Source: Sphingobacterium sp. FBM7-1 | GTDB lineage: Bacteria; Bacteroidota; Bacteroidia; Sphingobacteriales; Sphingobacteriaceae | Assembly (NCBI RefSeq): GCF_020687765.1 | Contig: NZ_JAJEWJ010000001.1 | Coordinates: 868,001 to 932,000, forward strand | Length of the DNA stretch: 64,000 nt | Direction: 5' to 3' | Part shown: one piece after another, positions 1 to 7,373 of the stretch | Position numbering within the stretch: the first letter of the stretch is position 1 | How the letters are laid out: each line of letters starts with the position of its first letter | Program-made: the position numbers and the translations under genes | Notes under the pieces: generated by a model | The model's database searches: none | What the model was told of the DNA's origin: nothing | Seen by the model: only the letters and a program-made list of their open reading frames with translations

Positions 1-1
1 C

Positions 2-385
2 GCCCAGCTTATGCAAACCGCAACCGCCGAGGAATATCATATGGAGGTAGACGGTAAAACACACCAAGGCCGGTACCTACTGTTAGAAATCCTGAATATC
101 CCCTTCATCGGTCCGAATCTCCAATTAGCACCCGGTGCTCAAATAGACGATGGTTACCTCGATCTGGTCACGATCCACGAGTCCGAACGAGACGCATTCA
201 TCACACACCTACACAAAATCATTCGGCAGGAAAAAACTACCTTTGATTTTCAAACCTTACGAGGCAAAAGCTTCACCATACAATCCGCAAATAAAAATAT
301 ACACCTCGATGATCAATATCTCACCTTACCTACGGACAGCCTGACGATCACTTTACAGCAGCATGTCCTAGATTTTCTGGTCTAG
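2..385 (+). CDS. Diacylglycerol/lipid kinase family protein, C-terminal part (cut by window start)
   Basis: The frame is open from the first bases of the window to the TAG at 383-385, so this is the 3' end of a longer gene. The visible 127 residues carry the motif GPNLQLAPGAQIDDGYLDL, typical of the C-terminal beta-sandwich of YegS/DgkB-type lipid kinases, which phosphorylate diacylglycerol or related lipids at the inner membrane. In that family the ATP-binding GGDGT motif lies in the N-terminal half, which is outside the window, so activity cannot be judged. The internal ATG at 11 is not a credible start because the homologous domain continues upstream of it. Confidence 0.8.
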   Translation, partial: AQLMQTATAEEYHMEVDGKTHQGRYLLLEILNIPFIGPNLQLAPGAQIDDGYLDLVTIHESERDAFITHLHKIIRQEKTTFDFQTLRGKSFTIQSANKNIHLDDQYLTLPTDSLTITLQQHVLDFLV

Positions 386-637
386 AAACGGATTTATATC
401 AAAAAAATGTCAATTCGACGCGAAATCCAATCAAGAAATGTTAAGAGGTGTTAAATATACATCTTGGTTATACTAAAGGCATATAAATTGGTGTTATACT
501 AGTACTTCATAATTTAGGTTTATAATTGGTTAGTTAGTTTAAAAATCCTGAGATTCCCCGTCTCAGGATTTTTTTATGAATAAACTTCTCCCGACAAAAC
601 AATTTCAGGATGCTCGGCGTATTTTAATAAACAGCAC
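386..637. other. Gene-free interval with terminator, possible small RNA
   Basis: These 252 bases hold no convincing ORF. The stretch 410-540 is AT-rich and ends in the strong hairpin terminator at 541-577. The terminator lies 160 bases after the stop of the lipid kinase, which is far for a simple 3' end, so a short independent RNA ending there is possible. I see no clear TAnnTTTG box in front of it. Confidence 0.3.
541..577 (+). terminator. Rho-independent terminator
   Basis: Stem AATCCTGAGA / TCTCAGGATT with loop TTCCCCG, followed by a run of T. It would end transcripts from the lipid kinase or from a small RNA in the interval before SemiSWEET. Confidence 0.8.
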
Positions 638-895
638 ATGGAAACAGTCATCGGCATTGCGGCGGGTATATTAACTTCCGTCTCCATGCTCCCACAATTG
701 ATAAAGATCCTAAAGGAAAAAGATGTAGCAAACATCTCGCCTTACATGATCAGTATTCTATTAACCGGTGTAGCGCTGTGGGTTGTTTACGGCCTTATGT
801 TAAAAGAGTGGCCCATTATATTATCCAATGCGTTTTCTGTTTTTGTAAACGCTACCCTATTAGTCTGCTATTTTCTATTTAGAGAACGCACCTAA
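638..895 (+). CDS. SemiSWEET-type sugar transporter (PQ-loop/MtN3 family)
   Basis: 85 residues, the usual length of bacterial SemiSWEETs, which dimerise in the inner membrane to move sugars down their gradient. Three hydrophobic helices are visible (about residues 3-22, 35-53 and 58-80). The diagnostic Pro-Gln pair of the PQ-loop family is at residues 19-20 (MLPQL), and an Asn in the third helix (LSNAF) fits the substrate-gating position. It stands alone between a terminator and a hypothetical gene, so the transported sugar cannot be inferred from context. Confidence 0.9.
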   Translation: METVIGIAAGILTSVSMLPQLIKILKEKDVANISPYMISILLTGVALWVVYGLMLKEWPIILSNAFSVFVNATLLVCYFLFRERT

Positions 896-971
896 TTCCT
901 GGAGCTGATCTACATTCAATCGTATAGAAAGATAAAATAGACTTTATTCCTTTACCTAAAAGATAGCACAT

Positions 972-1577
972 ATGAAAAACCACATCCCAGAGCAAGTAAC
1001 CGGCAAATCCTTGGACTGCTCCAAATCCTTAACCCTCTCCTCCCAGGAGGAGGCTAAACGTTTTTTTGAGCGTGTTAGAAGTAAATTATTAACGGTGAAT
1101 CGTTGGAACGAAATCACGAACGCCCCATCGGCTACATTTACCATCGTAGATGCTTCAGGCAGTCCGCTCGACCGCACAGTTCAAAAAGGCGACACGATAC
1201 GGATTGATATACCCGGACCCGGCCTCCCTTCTGCAGGCGGATACGATTGGGTATCCGTAGAAGATATTACCGAAGCTGTGGATAAGGAAGCTACACGAAT
1301 ACTTTTAACCCTTAGACCCTGTCCCGATCCTACCCAGGCTAACACCGATACCGCACACTTTTTCACCCAACTGGCGACCTCTTCTTTTTTAATCGAACAA
1401 AAAGGCAGGGTAATTTCTGTGCATTATGCAGGCCGAAACGAAATCATCAACACCAAAAACGCGTCTACCCTCGATAATTTGCGTAATTTTCTCGTGGGTG
1501 TGGGCGCTAAAATGGGCGCCTCGTTTCCCCAATGGAAAGCACTGGTAGAAGGGCTTGCCAACGCAGACAACCATTAA
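972..1577 (+). CDS. Conserved hypothetical protein
   Basis: 201 residues, no signal peptide and no membrane segment, so probably cytoplasmic. The central part contains IRIDIPGPGLPSAGGYDWV followed by an acidic stretch and a HFFTQLATSSF block. I have the impression that proteins with this Gly-Pro-Gly/YDWV motif recur in Bacteroidota without a known function. The ATG at 972 is the first in frame and the protein reads well from it. There is no operon partner: SemiSWEET ends 76 bases upstream and the AI-2E gene starts 77 bases downstream. Function is unknown. Confidence 0.7.
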   Translation: MKNHIPEQVTGKSLDCSKSLTLSSQEEAKRFFERVRSKLLTVNRWNEITNAPSATFTIVDASGSPLDRTVQKGDTIRIDIPGPGLPSAGGYDWVSVEDITEAVDKEATRILLTLRPCPDPTQANTDTAHFFTQLATSSFLIEQKGRVISVHYAGRNEIINTKNASTLDNLRNFLVGVGAKMGASFPQWKALVEGLANADNH

Positions 1578-1654
1578 TGATACGCGATAGCACAACTATT
1601 TGCCCCATTAATTGTTGTATTAGCAGGTTAAACCGAAATTTATTGTAAAACAAC

Positions 1655-2722
1655 ATGAATAAATCCGTTTCTAAGGTCGTACAGATTACCTTGACCATCG
1701 TGCTCATGGTTATTATTTTATACTATGGCAAAGGCATACTGGCTCCCTTGGCCATTGCTTGCATTTTAGCCATGTTGTTTGTCGCGCCCTCTAGCTGGAT
1801 AGAAAAAAAAGGCCTGCCGCGCTGGGCAAGTGCCTTACTCGCGATTCTCTTCCTGATGTTCTGCATCGTAGGCATCGGCTTTCTTTTGAGCTGGCAACTG
1901 CAAAACTTTGCCGAGCAAACCAGCGCGCTGAAACAAAATCTATCGCAGATGCTAACAACTATACAGCATTGGATACAAGATCGGCTAAACATTAACCAAG
2001 CGGAACAGCAGGCCATTGCCGAGGAGCAGATGAAAGGCGAACCGGGAAGCGATTCAACCGTCAAACAAGTTGCATCGGGCACGCTGGGATTAGCCGTAGA
2101 CTTCATTCTGGTATTGGTATACACCTATCTTTTACTCTTCTACCGCTCGCGGTTAAAAAACTTTTTGCTCACCATTACGCCTTCCGACGAGCAGGGGAAA
2201 ACACTAGAAATGGCCGCTTCCGCCACGAAGGTGGCTGCAGGCTATGTCACCGGACTCGCAAAAATGATTGTGGTACTCTGGATACTCTATGGCATAGGAT
2301 TTACGACGATCGGTGTAGAAAACGCTTTATTTTTTGCGGTCATCTGCGGCTTGCTAGAACTGGTACCCTTTATCGGGAACCTGACGGGAACAGCCATTAC
2401 GATATTAGGCGTGACGGCTCAAGGCGGCGGAACCGACATGATTATCGGCGTGGCATTGATATACGGTTGTGTACAATTGGTCCAGACGTACTTGCTAGAG
2501 CCCTTGATCGTCGGGAACGAAGTCAATATTAATCCCCTGTTCACTATATTTAGCCTCGTAGCAGCCGAAGCCGTATGGGGTATCCCGGGAATGGTACTTG
2601 CGATTCCCGTTACCGGGATGATCAAAATTATCTGCGACCGCATCCCACGCCTAGAGCCCTACGGTTATTTGATCGGCACCGAGAAAAAACCTAAGAAAGT
2701 CTGGTGGAAACGTAAACGCTAG
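1655..2722 (+). CDS. AI-2E family transporter (PF01594-type membrane protein)
   Basis: 355 residues with about eight hydrophobic segments, beginning with an N-terminal pair (residues 8-40), then a soluble amphipathic region (about 80-140), then a membrane domain. The family signature is visible: LLELVPFIGNLTG, followed by LEPLIVGNEVNINPLFTIF near residue 280. Members of the family (YdiK, TqsA, PerM types) export small molecules or couple transport to ion gradients, and the name AI-2E does not prove autoinducer transport here. A second, longer paralogue lies at 14923. The C-terminus is strongly basic (KKPKKVWWKRKR), fitting a cytoplasmic tail. Confidence 0.9.
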   Translation: MNKSVSKVVQITLTIVLMVIILYYGKGILAPLAIACILAMLFVAPSSWIEKKGLPRWASALLAILFLMFCIVGIGFLLSWQLQNFAEQTSALKQNLSQMLTTIQHWIQDRLNINQAEQQAIAEEQMKGEPGSDSTVKQVASGTLGLAVDFILVLVYTYLLLFYRSRLKNFLLTITPSDEQGKTLEMAASATKVAAGYVTGLAKMIVVLWILYGIGFTTIGVENALFFAVICGLLELVPFIGNLTGTAITILGVTAQGGGTDMIIGVALIYGCVQLVQTYLLEPLIVGNEVNINPLFTIFSLVAAEAVWGIPGMVLAIPVTGMIKIICDRIPRLEPYGYLIGTEKKPKKVWWKRKR

Positions 2723-2744
2723 GCGCCGATGCTACTTTTCGAGC

Positions 2745-3110
2745 CTAACCGATAAAAGGCAGGCTATCTTGACTTTCATAGTATTGCGATGACCACTCGT
2801 ATACCTTTTGATGAACGGCATAGAGGTTTCTCACCTGGGCTTCCAGGCGGCGAAAACTTTCCTGCTCATTCGCCTGATGCGCCGTTTTATGATCCTGCCC
2901 GCCAATCATCATATAGGATTTCCCGCCCTGTTCTACCCGCCGGAAGTAATGAAACGGATCGCTCATATCGTAAACCAACCCATCTAGCAAAGTCACCTGA
3001 TCCTCGAGTTCCCATACCTGTATATAACTTCTATACGGCGTTAAACGGAAACTCATCAGTTGCACACCTGCAGGGGTATGCGCGTCGTAAAGTACGAAAA
3101 CCGCCGCTAA
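2745..3110 (-). pseudogene. Remnant of a FAD-dependent (Rieske-linked) oxidoreductase
   Basis: On the minus strand an open stretch reads VLYDAHTPAGVQ, then LTPYRSYI, then a DMSDPFHYFR motif, a GGQDHKTAH motif and WSSQYYE. These are the central-to-late blocks of DadA/glycine-oxidase-like FAD oxidoreductases, including the Bacteroidota form with a C-terminal Rieske domain, whose usual length is roughly 500 residues. Here only about 120 residues remain. The frame stops at 2745 right after PFIG, and no FAD-binding GxGxxG N-terminus or Rieske cysteines are present. The GTG at 3065 is not a real start, since similarity continues upstream of it to about 3100. I read this as a decayed fragment, not a short functional gene. 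Confidence 0.6.
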
Positions 3111-3294
3111 AGATGGAATGTCCGACGAACCGGAGTTGTTTGGAAAAGGAGATAAACAGGTAAAATTACGCTACACCAGTAATTTTCGGAAGGAGGCCGG
3201 CTACATGTATTTCGGATTTTTTAGAACCAGATCCGATCTCAATTGTTCTATGATCGAAAGCATAAGAGGCGAAAAAAATAAAAAAACATATACT

Positions 3295-3855
3295 ATGGGA
3301 AAACTAAATGGAAAAAGAATCGCCATACTTACAGAAGATGGTTTCGAACAAGTGGAATTGACCAGTCCAAAAGATGCCTTAAAAAATGAAGGTGCACAGG
3401 TCGACATCGTTTCGCCGCAAGAAAAAGCCGTGCGTTCAAAAAAAGGCGACGATTGGGCGGAAGATTATCCGGTAGATACACCATTAAGCCAAGCACGGGT
3501 GGACGACTACGACGGTCTCTTGATTCCAGGCGGGGTGATTAATCCGGACAAACTGCGCACCAATGAAAGAGCACTTTCTTTCGTACGCGAATTCTTCGCA
3601 GCGGGTAAACCGGTGGCGGCCATTTGTCACGGACCGCAGGTATTGATTGATGCGGAAGTCGTAGAAGGTCGGAAACTCACCTCCGTGGCTGCAATAAAAA
3701 AGGATCTGATCAATGCAAAAGCTCTTTGGGAAGATACCGAAGTAGTCACCGATCAGGGGCTCGTGACAAGCCGCACACCAGACGACCTGCCTGCTTTTAA
3801 TCGGAAAATTGTAGAAGAATACGCGGAAGGAAAACATACTGGACAACGTGTTTAA
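3295..3855 (+). CDS. Type 1 glutamine amidotransferase-like protein, PfpI/DJ-1 family
   Basis: 186 residues when started at the ATG at 3295. The frame is open back to 3118, but the extra N-terminal residues match nothing and overlap the oxidoreductase remnant. The catalytic elbow AICHGPQ places the nucleophile at Cys111 followed by His112. The Glu typical of the family is in EDGFEQVEL near residues 14-21. Family members include protease-I/YhbO-like stress proteins acting as glyoxalases or deglycases in the cytoplasm; which activity applies is not decidable here. A strong terminator follows 41 bases after the stop, so it looks monocistronic. Confidence 0.9.
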   Translation: MGKLNGKRIAILTEDGFEQVELTSPKDALKNEGAQVDIVSPQEKAVRSKKGDDWAEDYPVDTPLSQARVDDYDGLLIPGGVINPDKLRTNERALSFVREFFAAGKPVAAICHGPQVLIDAEVVEGRKLTSVAAIKKDLINAKALWEDTEVVTDQGLVTSRTPDDLPAFNRKIVEEYAEGKHTGQRV

Positions 3856-3895
3856 TGCTGCGGAAGCAACTATTTTTTAACGAAAACACAACAAA

Positions 3896-3927
3896 AAGGA
3901 GAACAACAAATGTTCTCCTTCTTTTTT
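3896..3927 (+). terminator. Rho-independent terminator after the PfpI gene
   Basis: Stem AAGGAGAACA / TGTTCTCCTT (10 bp) with loop ACAAA, followed by CTTTTTT. Confidence 0.85.
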
Positions 3928-4162
3928 GCGGTTTATGATGGATGATAAACTGATTATTATATCTCAAGAACAGTAGATTTTCTGCTACAAAAATGGGCTC
4001 TATAGGAAAAAAATAAGGAAACATGGGGTCTATACGTGCAAACTTTTTCGCACAAAGGCATTTTCTTCTTGCATTTTTAGTCACCTTGACGCAAAAAACG
4101 TAGAAAAAATGCGTTTAAATAACGACAAAGCAGTTTTCAAGGTGAGCGAACACTTACCGTTA

Positions 4163-4519
4163 CGTATACGTGATGAGAAAAAACGTATACGTAATCAGGC
4201 ATTTCTTATACGTAATGACAGGAAAGTTATACCCGATCTTGCAAAAGTTAGGCGAGATGACCGATCAACGCTACGGTATTGCATATAAGTTATGCGTCAT
4301 GTCGGGGAAGCTATACCGAATGCGTCGTAAGATATACGCGATGAGGAATACCGTATATAATAAGAGACGTTCCGTCGACGTGACGCGTCATATCGAATAC
4401 GGGATAGCGCGCCACCGCTATCCGATGGTGGAAAAAGAATACCGAAAGGGACGAAGGTTATACGGATTGGCGATCTGCGTATACCGTCACAGGCAGAACG
4501 TCTTGGGTTTGTGCGTCCT
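4163..4519. repeat. Degenerate 21-bp periodic array, about 17 units
   Basis: From 4163 the sequence can be written as consecutive 21-base units with no spacers (4163, 4184, 4205, ... 4499). The shared pattern is [CG]nTATACgngATg followed by about nine loose positions. By my alignment, T at column 5 is present in about 15 of 17 units, A6 and C7 in about 14, A11 in about 14 and T12 in about 13. Units 1 and 2 begin with the identical 9-mer CGTATACGT. After 4519 the phase breaks, but GTATAC recurs at 4536 and 4563. GTATAC is self-complementary. The array lies between the converging PfpI and recN genes. It is not a CRISPR: there are no constant repeats and no spacers. Confidence 0.75.
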
Positions 4520-4658
4520 CCCCTGCCTTTCCAACGTATACCTATTCCACTTAAGCAAGCTGGTATACAGACATTTTGTTCTCCTACCTATTCGCATCTG
4601 CCCGGCTATCATAGACATCAGAAAAATTCCACTAGACGATAAGAAATCTATCGTCTAG
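4173..4658 (+). CDS. Possible ORF over the 21-bp array (heptapeptide periodicity)
   Basis: An uninterrupted frame covers the whole array and, because 21 is a multiple of 3, it encodes a 7-residue periodicity: M-x-x-x-x-Y-x, for example MTGKLYP, MSGKLYR, MRRKIYA and MVEKEYR. The product would be very basic. There is no promoter box or ribosome site that I can identify. The third position of the codon before Tyr is almost always A while its first base varies (GTA, TTA, CTA, ATA). That points to selection or copying at DNA level and not to a conserved protein. The last 45 residues lose the pattern and run into the recN terminator. I treat it as probably not a protein gene. Confidence 0.2.
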   Translation: MRKNVYVIRHFLYVMTGKLYPILQKLGEMTDQRYGIAYKLCVMSGKLYRMRRKIYAMRNTVYNKRRSVDVTRHIEYGIARHRYPMVEKEYRKGRRLYGLAICVYRHRQNVLGLCVLPCLSNVYLFHLSKLVYRHFVLLPIRICPAIIDIRKIPLDDKKSIV

Positions 4659-4661
4659 TGG
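4622..4661 (-). terminator. recN: Terminator of recN
   Basis: Perfect 13-bp stem CCACTAGACGATA / TATCGTCTAGTGG with a 7-base loop. Reading leftward it is followed by AATTTTTC, and it starts 4 bases after the recN stop codon. Confidence 0.8.
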
Positions 4662-4664
4662 CGT

Positions 4665-6326
4665 TTACCTTGCAAGCAGCTCTTTTGCATGTTGCAAAGC
4701 GGATGCGCCCGGATGAGCACCGCTGAGCATCTGGGCAACTTCCAGCACCCGCGCTTCTTTCTCCAACGGACGAATGTCGGTCTTGGTTTTATCCCCTTCG
4801 TCTTGCTTAAACACTTTGAAGTGGGTCTGCCCTTTGGACGCAATCTGGGGCAAATGCGTAATAGCAAGCACCTGCATGTTGCTGGCTAGGCGTTCCATGA
4901 TCTCGCCTACTTTCAGCGCCACCTCGCCCGAGATACCCGTATCGATCTCATCAAAAATAATGGTCGGCAACGCTGAAGTCTGGGCCACGAGCGATTTAAC
5001 CGCTAGCATCACACGCGATAACTCTCCTCCCGAAGCTACCCGGTGTATGGGTTGCAGCGGCTGTCCTTTATTCGCCGAGAACAAAAATTGCACAGCATCC
5101 GCCCCCGTAGTTTTATACTGATCCACCTCCAACAAAGACAATTCTATTTTCAACTGGGCGTTGGGCATCCCCACATCGGCAAGCACCTCTTGCACATAAG
5201 CTTCCACCTGCCCGATAGCTTGCTGCCGGGTATCATGGAGCTGTTTGGCGTTATCGGCCAGCAAGTCCAAACTTCGGGCTACCGCTTGGGTTAGCGCTCC
5301 GAGTTCCTCGTCCTGATTGGCCAACATCGACAGCTTTTGCTCCAGTTCATCCCGTAACTGAATAAGGTCGCTCACCGAATCGGCACGGTGCTTCTGCTGC
5401 AAATTATACAGCAGGCTCAAACGCTCGTTGACCTGCATTAACCGGCCTTCATCCATAAAAACCGCTTGTTCGTGGGCTTCTACTTCGTCCGCAATATCTT
5501 TTACTTCAATCCAGGCACTTTGTAAACGCATCGCTATTTCTTCTACCGCGGGCAGGTAACGCTGTACGGCCTGCAACTGTTGCAAGGCTTCTTTTAACGC
5601 ACCAGTGGCCGACGGCTCATTTTCGCGCAGTAAATAGCCCGCCGCGAGCAGCCCTTTCTTTATTTCTTCGGCGTTTTCCAGCTGAGCAAGCTCAGCTTCC
5701 AGCGCTTCCTGCTCGTTATCCTGCAACTGGGCCTGCGCCAGTTCATCAAACTGAAACTGGTTAAAATCCTGCGTCGCACGGGCATTGGCAATCTCCTCTT
5801 TTATGTGGTTCAACGACGCTACTTGTTGTTTGTAATGCTGCAAGGCCTCTTGATATGCCTGCCGGATAGGTTGGTTTTTCGCAATGCTATCCAGTATCAT
5901 GAGCTGAAAACGCTCGGTATTCAGCTGCAAAGTAGCGTGCTGCGAATGGATATCGATCAATTGTTCACCCAACAGCTTTAGGGTGTTCAGCGTGACGGGC
6001 GAATCGTTCACAAAAGCACGTGATTTCCCATCGACGGCTATCTCCCGCCGGATAATGGTTTCGGCATCGTACTCCAACTCGTAGGCATCAAAAAATGGCT
6101 GTAGGCCATAAGCAGCTATGCTAAAAAAGCCTTCGATCACACACTTTTGATCATCCCGAAAGAAATGTTTTCCTTCTGCACGATTGCCCAGAATAAGCCC
6201 CAGTGCGCCCATCATAATGGATTTACCTGCTCCTGTTTCGCCCGTAATCATGTTTAACCCGGCATCGAATTGAATATCCAGATGCTCCATCAGGGCATAA
6301 TTCTTAATAAAAAGTCTATTTAGCAT
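4665..6326 (-). CDS. recN: DNA repair protein RecN
   Basis: 553 residues, the usual RecN length. This SMC-like ATPase acts early in recombinational repair of double-strand breaks and tethers broken DNA. Walker A GETGAGKS is at residues 29-36 in an N-terminal MLNRLFIKNYALMEHLDI block. Two long coiled-coil arms (about 155-215 and 265-370) are rich in Glu, Gln and Leu. The C-terminal half carries the ABC signature SGGELSR and the Walker B stretch ending IIFDEIDTGISG. A TATCTTTG box on the minus strand (6346-6353) lies 19 bases upstream of the start. It is divergent from the SprT-like gene, across a 376-bp region containing inverted repeats. Confidence 0.97.
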   Translation of the reverse strand: MLNRLFIKNYALMEHLDIQFDAGLNMITGETGAGKSIMMGALGLILGNRAEGKHFFRDDQKCVIEGFFSIAAYGLQPFFDAYELEYDAETIIRREIAVDGKSRAFVNDSPVTLNTLKLLGEQLIDIHSQHATLQLNTERFQLMILDSIAKNQPIRQAYQEALQHYKQQVASLNHIKEEIANARATQDFNQFQFDELAQAQLQDNEQEALEAELAQLENAEEIKKGLLAAGYLLRENEPSATGALKEALQQLQAVQRYLPAVEEIAMRLQSAWIEVKDIADEVEAHEQAVFMDEGRLMQVNERLSLLYNLQQKHRADSVSDLIQLRDELEQKLSMLANQDEELGALTQAVARSLDLLADNAKQLHDTRQQAIGQVEAYVQEVLADVGMPNAQLKIELSLLEVDQYKTTGADAVQFLFSANKGQPLQPIHRVASGGELSRVMLAVKSLVAQTSALPTIIFDEIDTGISGEVALKVGEIMERLASNMQVLAITHLPQIASKGQTHFKVFKQDEGDKTKTDIRPLEKEARVLEVAQMLSGAHPGASALQHAKELLAR

Positions 6327-6377
6327 GGCTTCTCGTTCGTGCTATCAAAGATAATAATTTGTTATTTGTTTCTATAA

Positions 6378-6402
6378 GCAACTTTTTTTAGAAAAAAGTT
6401 GC
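6378..6402. repeat. Short perfect hairpin
   Basis: GCAACTTTTTT (6378-6388) and AAAAAAGTTGC (6392-6402) form an 11-bp stem with a 3-base loop. With T or A tracts inside the stem it is not a classical terminator. It lies between divergent genes, where no terminator is needed. Confidence 0.6.
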
Positions 6403-6412
6403 GCAAAAAAGC

Positions 6413-6486
6413 GTCGCTTCGGATGTTTTACAGGAGGGATAGTACAAAGGACGAATGTGTACAGTTGTAAAACATCCGGAGGCGAC
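6413..6486. repeat. Interrupted inverted repeat, possible repetitive intergenic element
   Basis: Arm CGGATGTTTTACA (6420-6432) pairs perfectly with TGTAAAACATCCG (6466-6478). The pairing extends outward as GTCGC (6413-6417) with GCGAC (6482-6486) around a small bulge. The loop is 33 bases. Together with the hairpin at 6378 and the low-complexity stretch up to about 6680 it fills the recN/SprT intergenic region. Its compact palindromic form looks like a repeated or non-autonomous element. That is inference, because no second copy is in this window. Confidence 0.5.
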
Positions 6487-6688
6487 CAGGAAGGGTAAGG
6501 ATGGGATCGTGCAATTCTAACACTCCTTCACTTCGTTTTTAATGTGAAGACCGCCTCAATTTTTTCAGCGGCGAGCGTTATGGACAAGTGTCTGTTTTGG
6601 CGCCATGAGATCCATTCGGTCGGCTTTGGTGTTTTTTCGCAAAGAAAAAGAACATCAAAAAGTTGCACAAGAAGAAATATAAAATCAA

Positions 6689-6696
6689 TATGTTTG
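6689..6696 (+). promoter_or_regulatory. TAnnTTTG promoter box of the SprT-like gene
   Basis: TATGTTTG ends 6 bases before the ATG at 6703, so the transcript would begin at or next to the start codon. Confidence 0.45.
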
Positions 6697-6702
6697 CAAC
6701 AC

Positions 6703-7335
6703 ATGTCCGATTTTTCGAAACAACTGCGTCGATATATGCCGGAGGCCGCGGCTCCGATCATCTCTACATGGATCAACGATACGGGGTGTCAATTTCGGAT
6801 TTCACGCAGCCGCACCACCAAACTCGGCGACTATCGGGCTCCTTTTCGCGGCCAGCCGCATAAGATATCGGTCAATCACGATCTTAATCCTTACGCCTTT
6901 TTAATCACAACGATACACGAATTTGCGCATCTAAAAACCTGGCAACAGCACAAACACCAGGTAAAGCCCCATGGCATCGAATGGAAACGGCATTATAAAC
7001 AGCTGATGGATCCTTTTCTAAAACTGGCTATTTTCCCGGCGGATGTCCGGCAGGCGATTGAACAGTATATGGCCAATCCGGCAGCCTCTAGCTGTACCGA
7101 CTTGCACCTCTACCGTACCTTGCGAAAACACGACAAAAATGCCGCCGAAACCCACACGATAGAGTCCATTCCGGCCAATAGTATTTTTGCTTTACCCAAC
7201 GGACGCCAGTTCCAAAAAGGAGAAAAGCGCCGAAAACGGTATACCTGCGTGGAGCTGCACACCCAGCGCACTTATCTTATCCATCCAATCGCAGAGGTGA
7301 TTTTGATTGCGGAAGCGGCCGGTATTAAAAAATAA
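6703..7335 (+). CDS. SprT-like zinc metalloprotein
   Basis: 210 residues from the ATG at 6703. The frame is open back to 6544, but the extra residues derive from low-complexity intergenic DNA and a TAnnTTTG box sits directly before 6703. The zinc-binding motif HEFAH is at residues 72-76 inside an ITTIHEFAHLKTW helix. The SprT/Spartan fold binds zinc through HExxH plus a downstream His; the C-terminal part (CVELHTQRTYLIHP) is the beta-ribbon region. Eukaryotic Spartan cleaves DNA-protein crosslinks, but the role of the bacterial forms is not settled. It is divergent from recN, which gives a loose DNA-repair context only. Confidence 0.85.
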   Translation: MSDFSKQLRRYMPEAAAPIISTWINDTGCQFRISRSRTTKLGDYRAPFRGQPHKISVNHDLNPYAFLITTIHEFAHLKTWQQHKHQVKPHGIEWKRHYKQLMDPFLKLAIFPADVRQAIEQYMANPAASSCTDLHLYRTLRKHDKNAAETHTIESIPANSIFALPNGRQFQKGEKRRKRYTCVELHTQRTYLIHPIAEVILIAEAAGIKK

Positions 7336-7373
7336 TCTCGTAATTTTAACCACGCATAATCTTTCTACACAAT

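Noticed and set aside
3118..3294. N-terminal extension of the PfpI protein
   Set aside because: The extra residues overlap the oxidoreductase remnant and match no part of the family; the ATG at 3295 gives a full-length protein.
4081..4145. Inverted repeat TCACCTTG ... CAAGGTGA upstream of the 21-bp array
   Set aside because: Eight bases separated by about 50 bases is weak and can occur by chance; no associated structure was found.
4163..4519. CRISPR array
   Set aside because: Units are contiguous, degenerate and lack constant repeats, spacers, leader or cas genes.
6544..6702. 53-residue extension of the SprT-like protein
   Set aside because: Derived from low-complexity intergenic sequence; a TAnnTTTG box sits just before the ATG at 6703.
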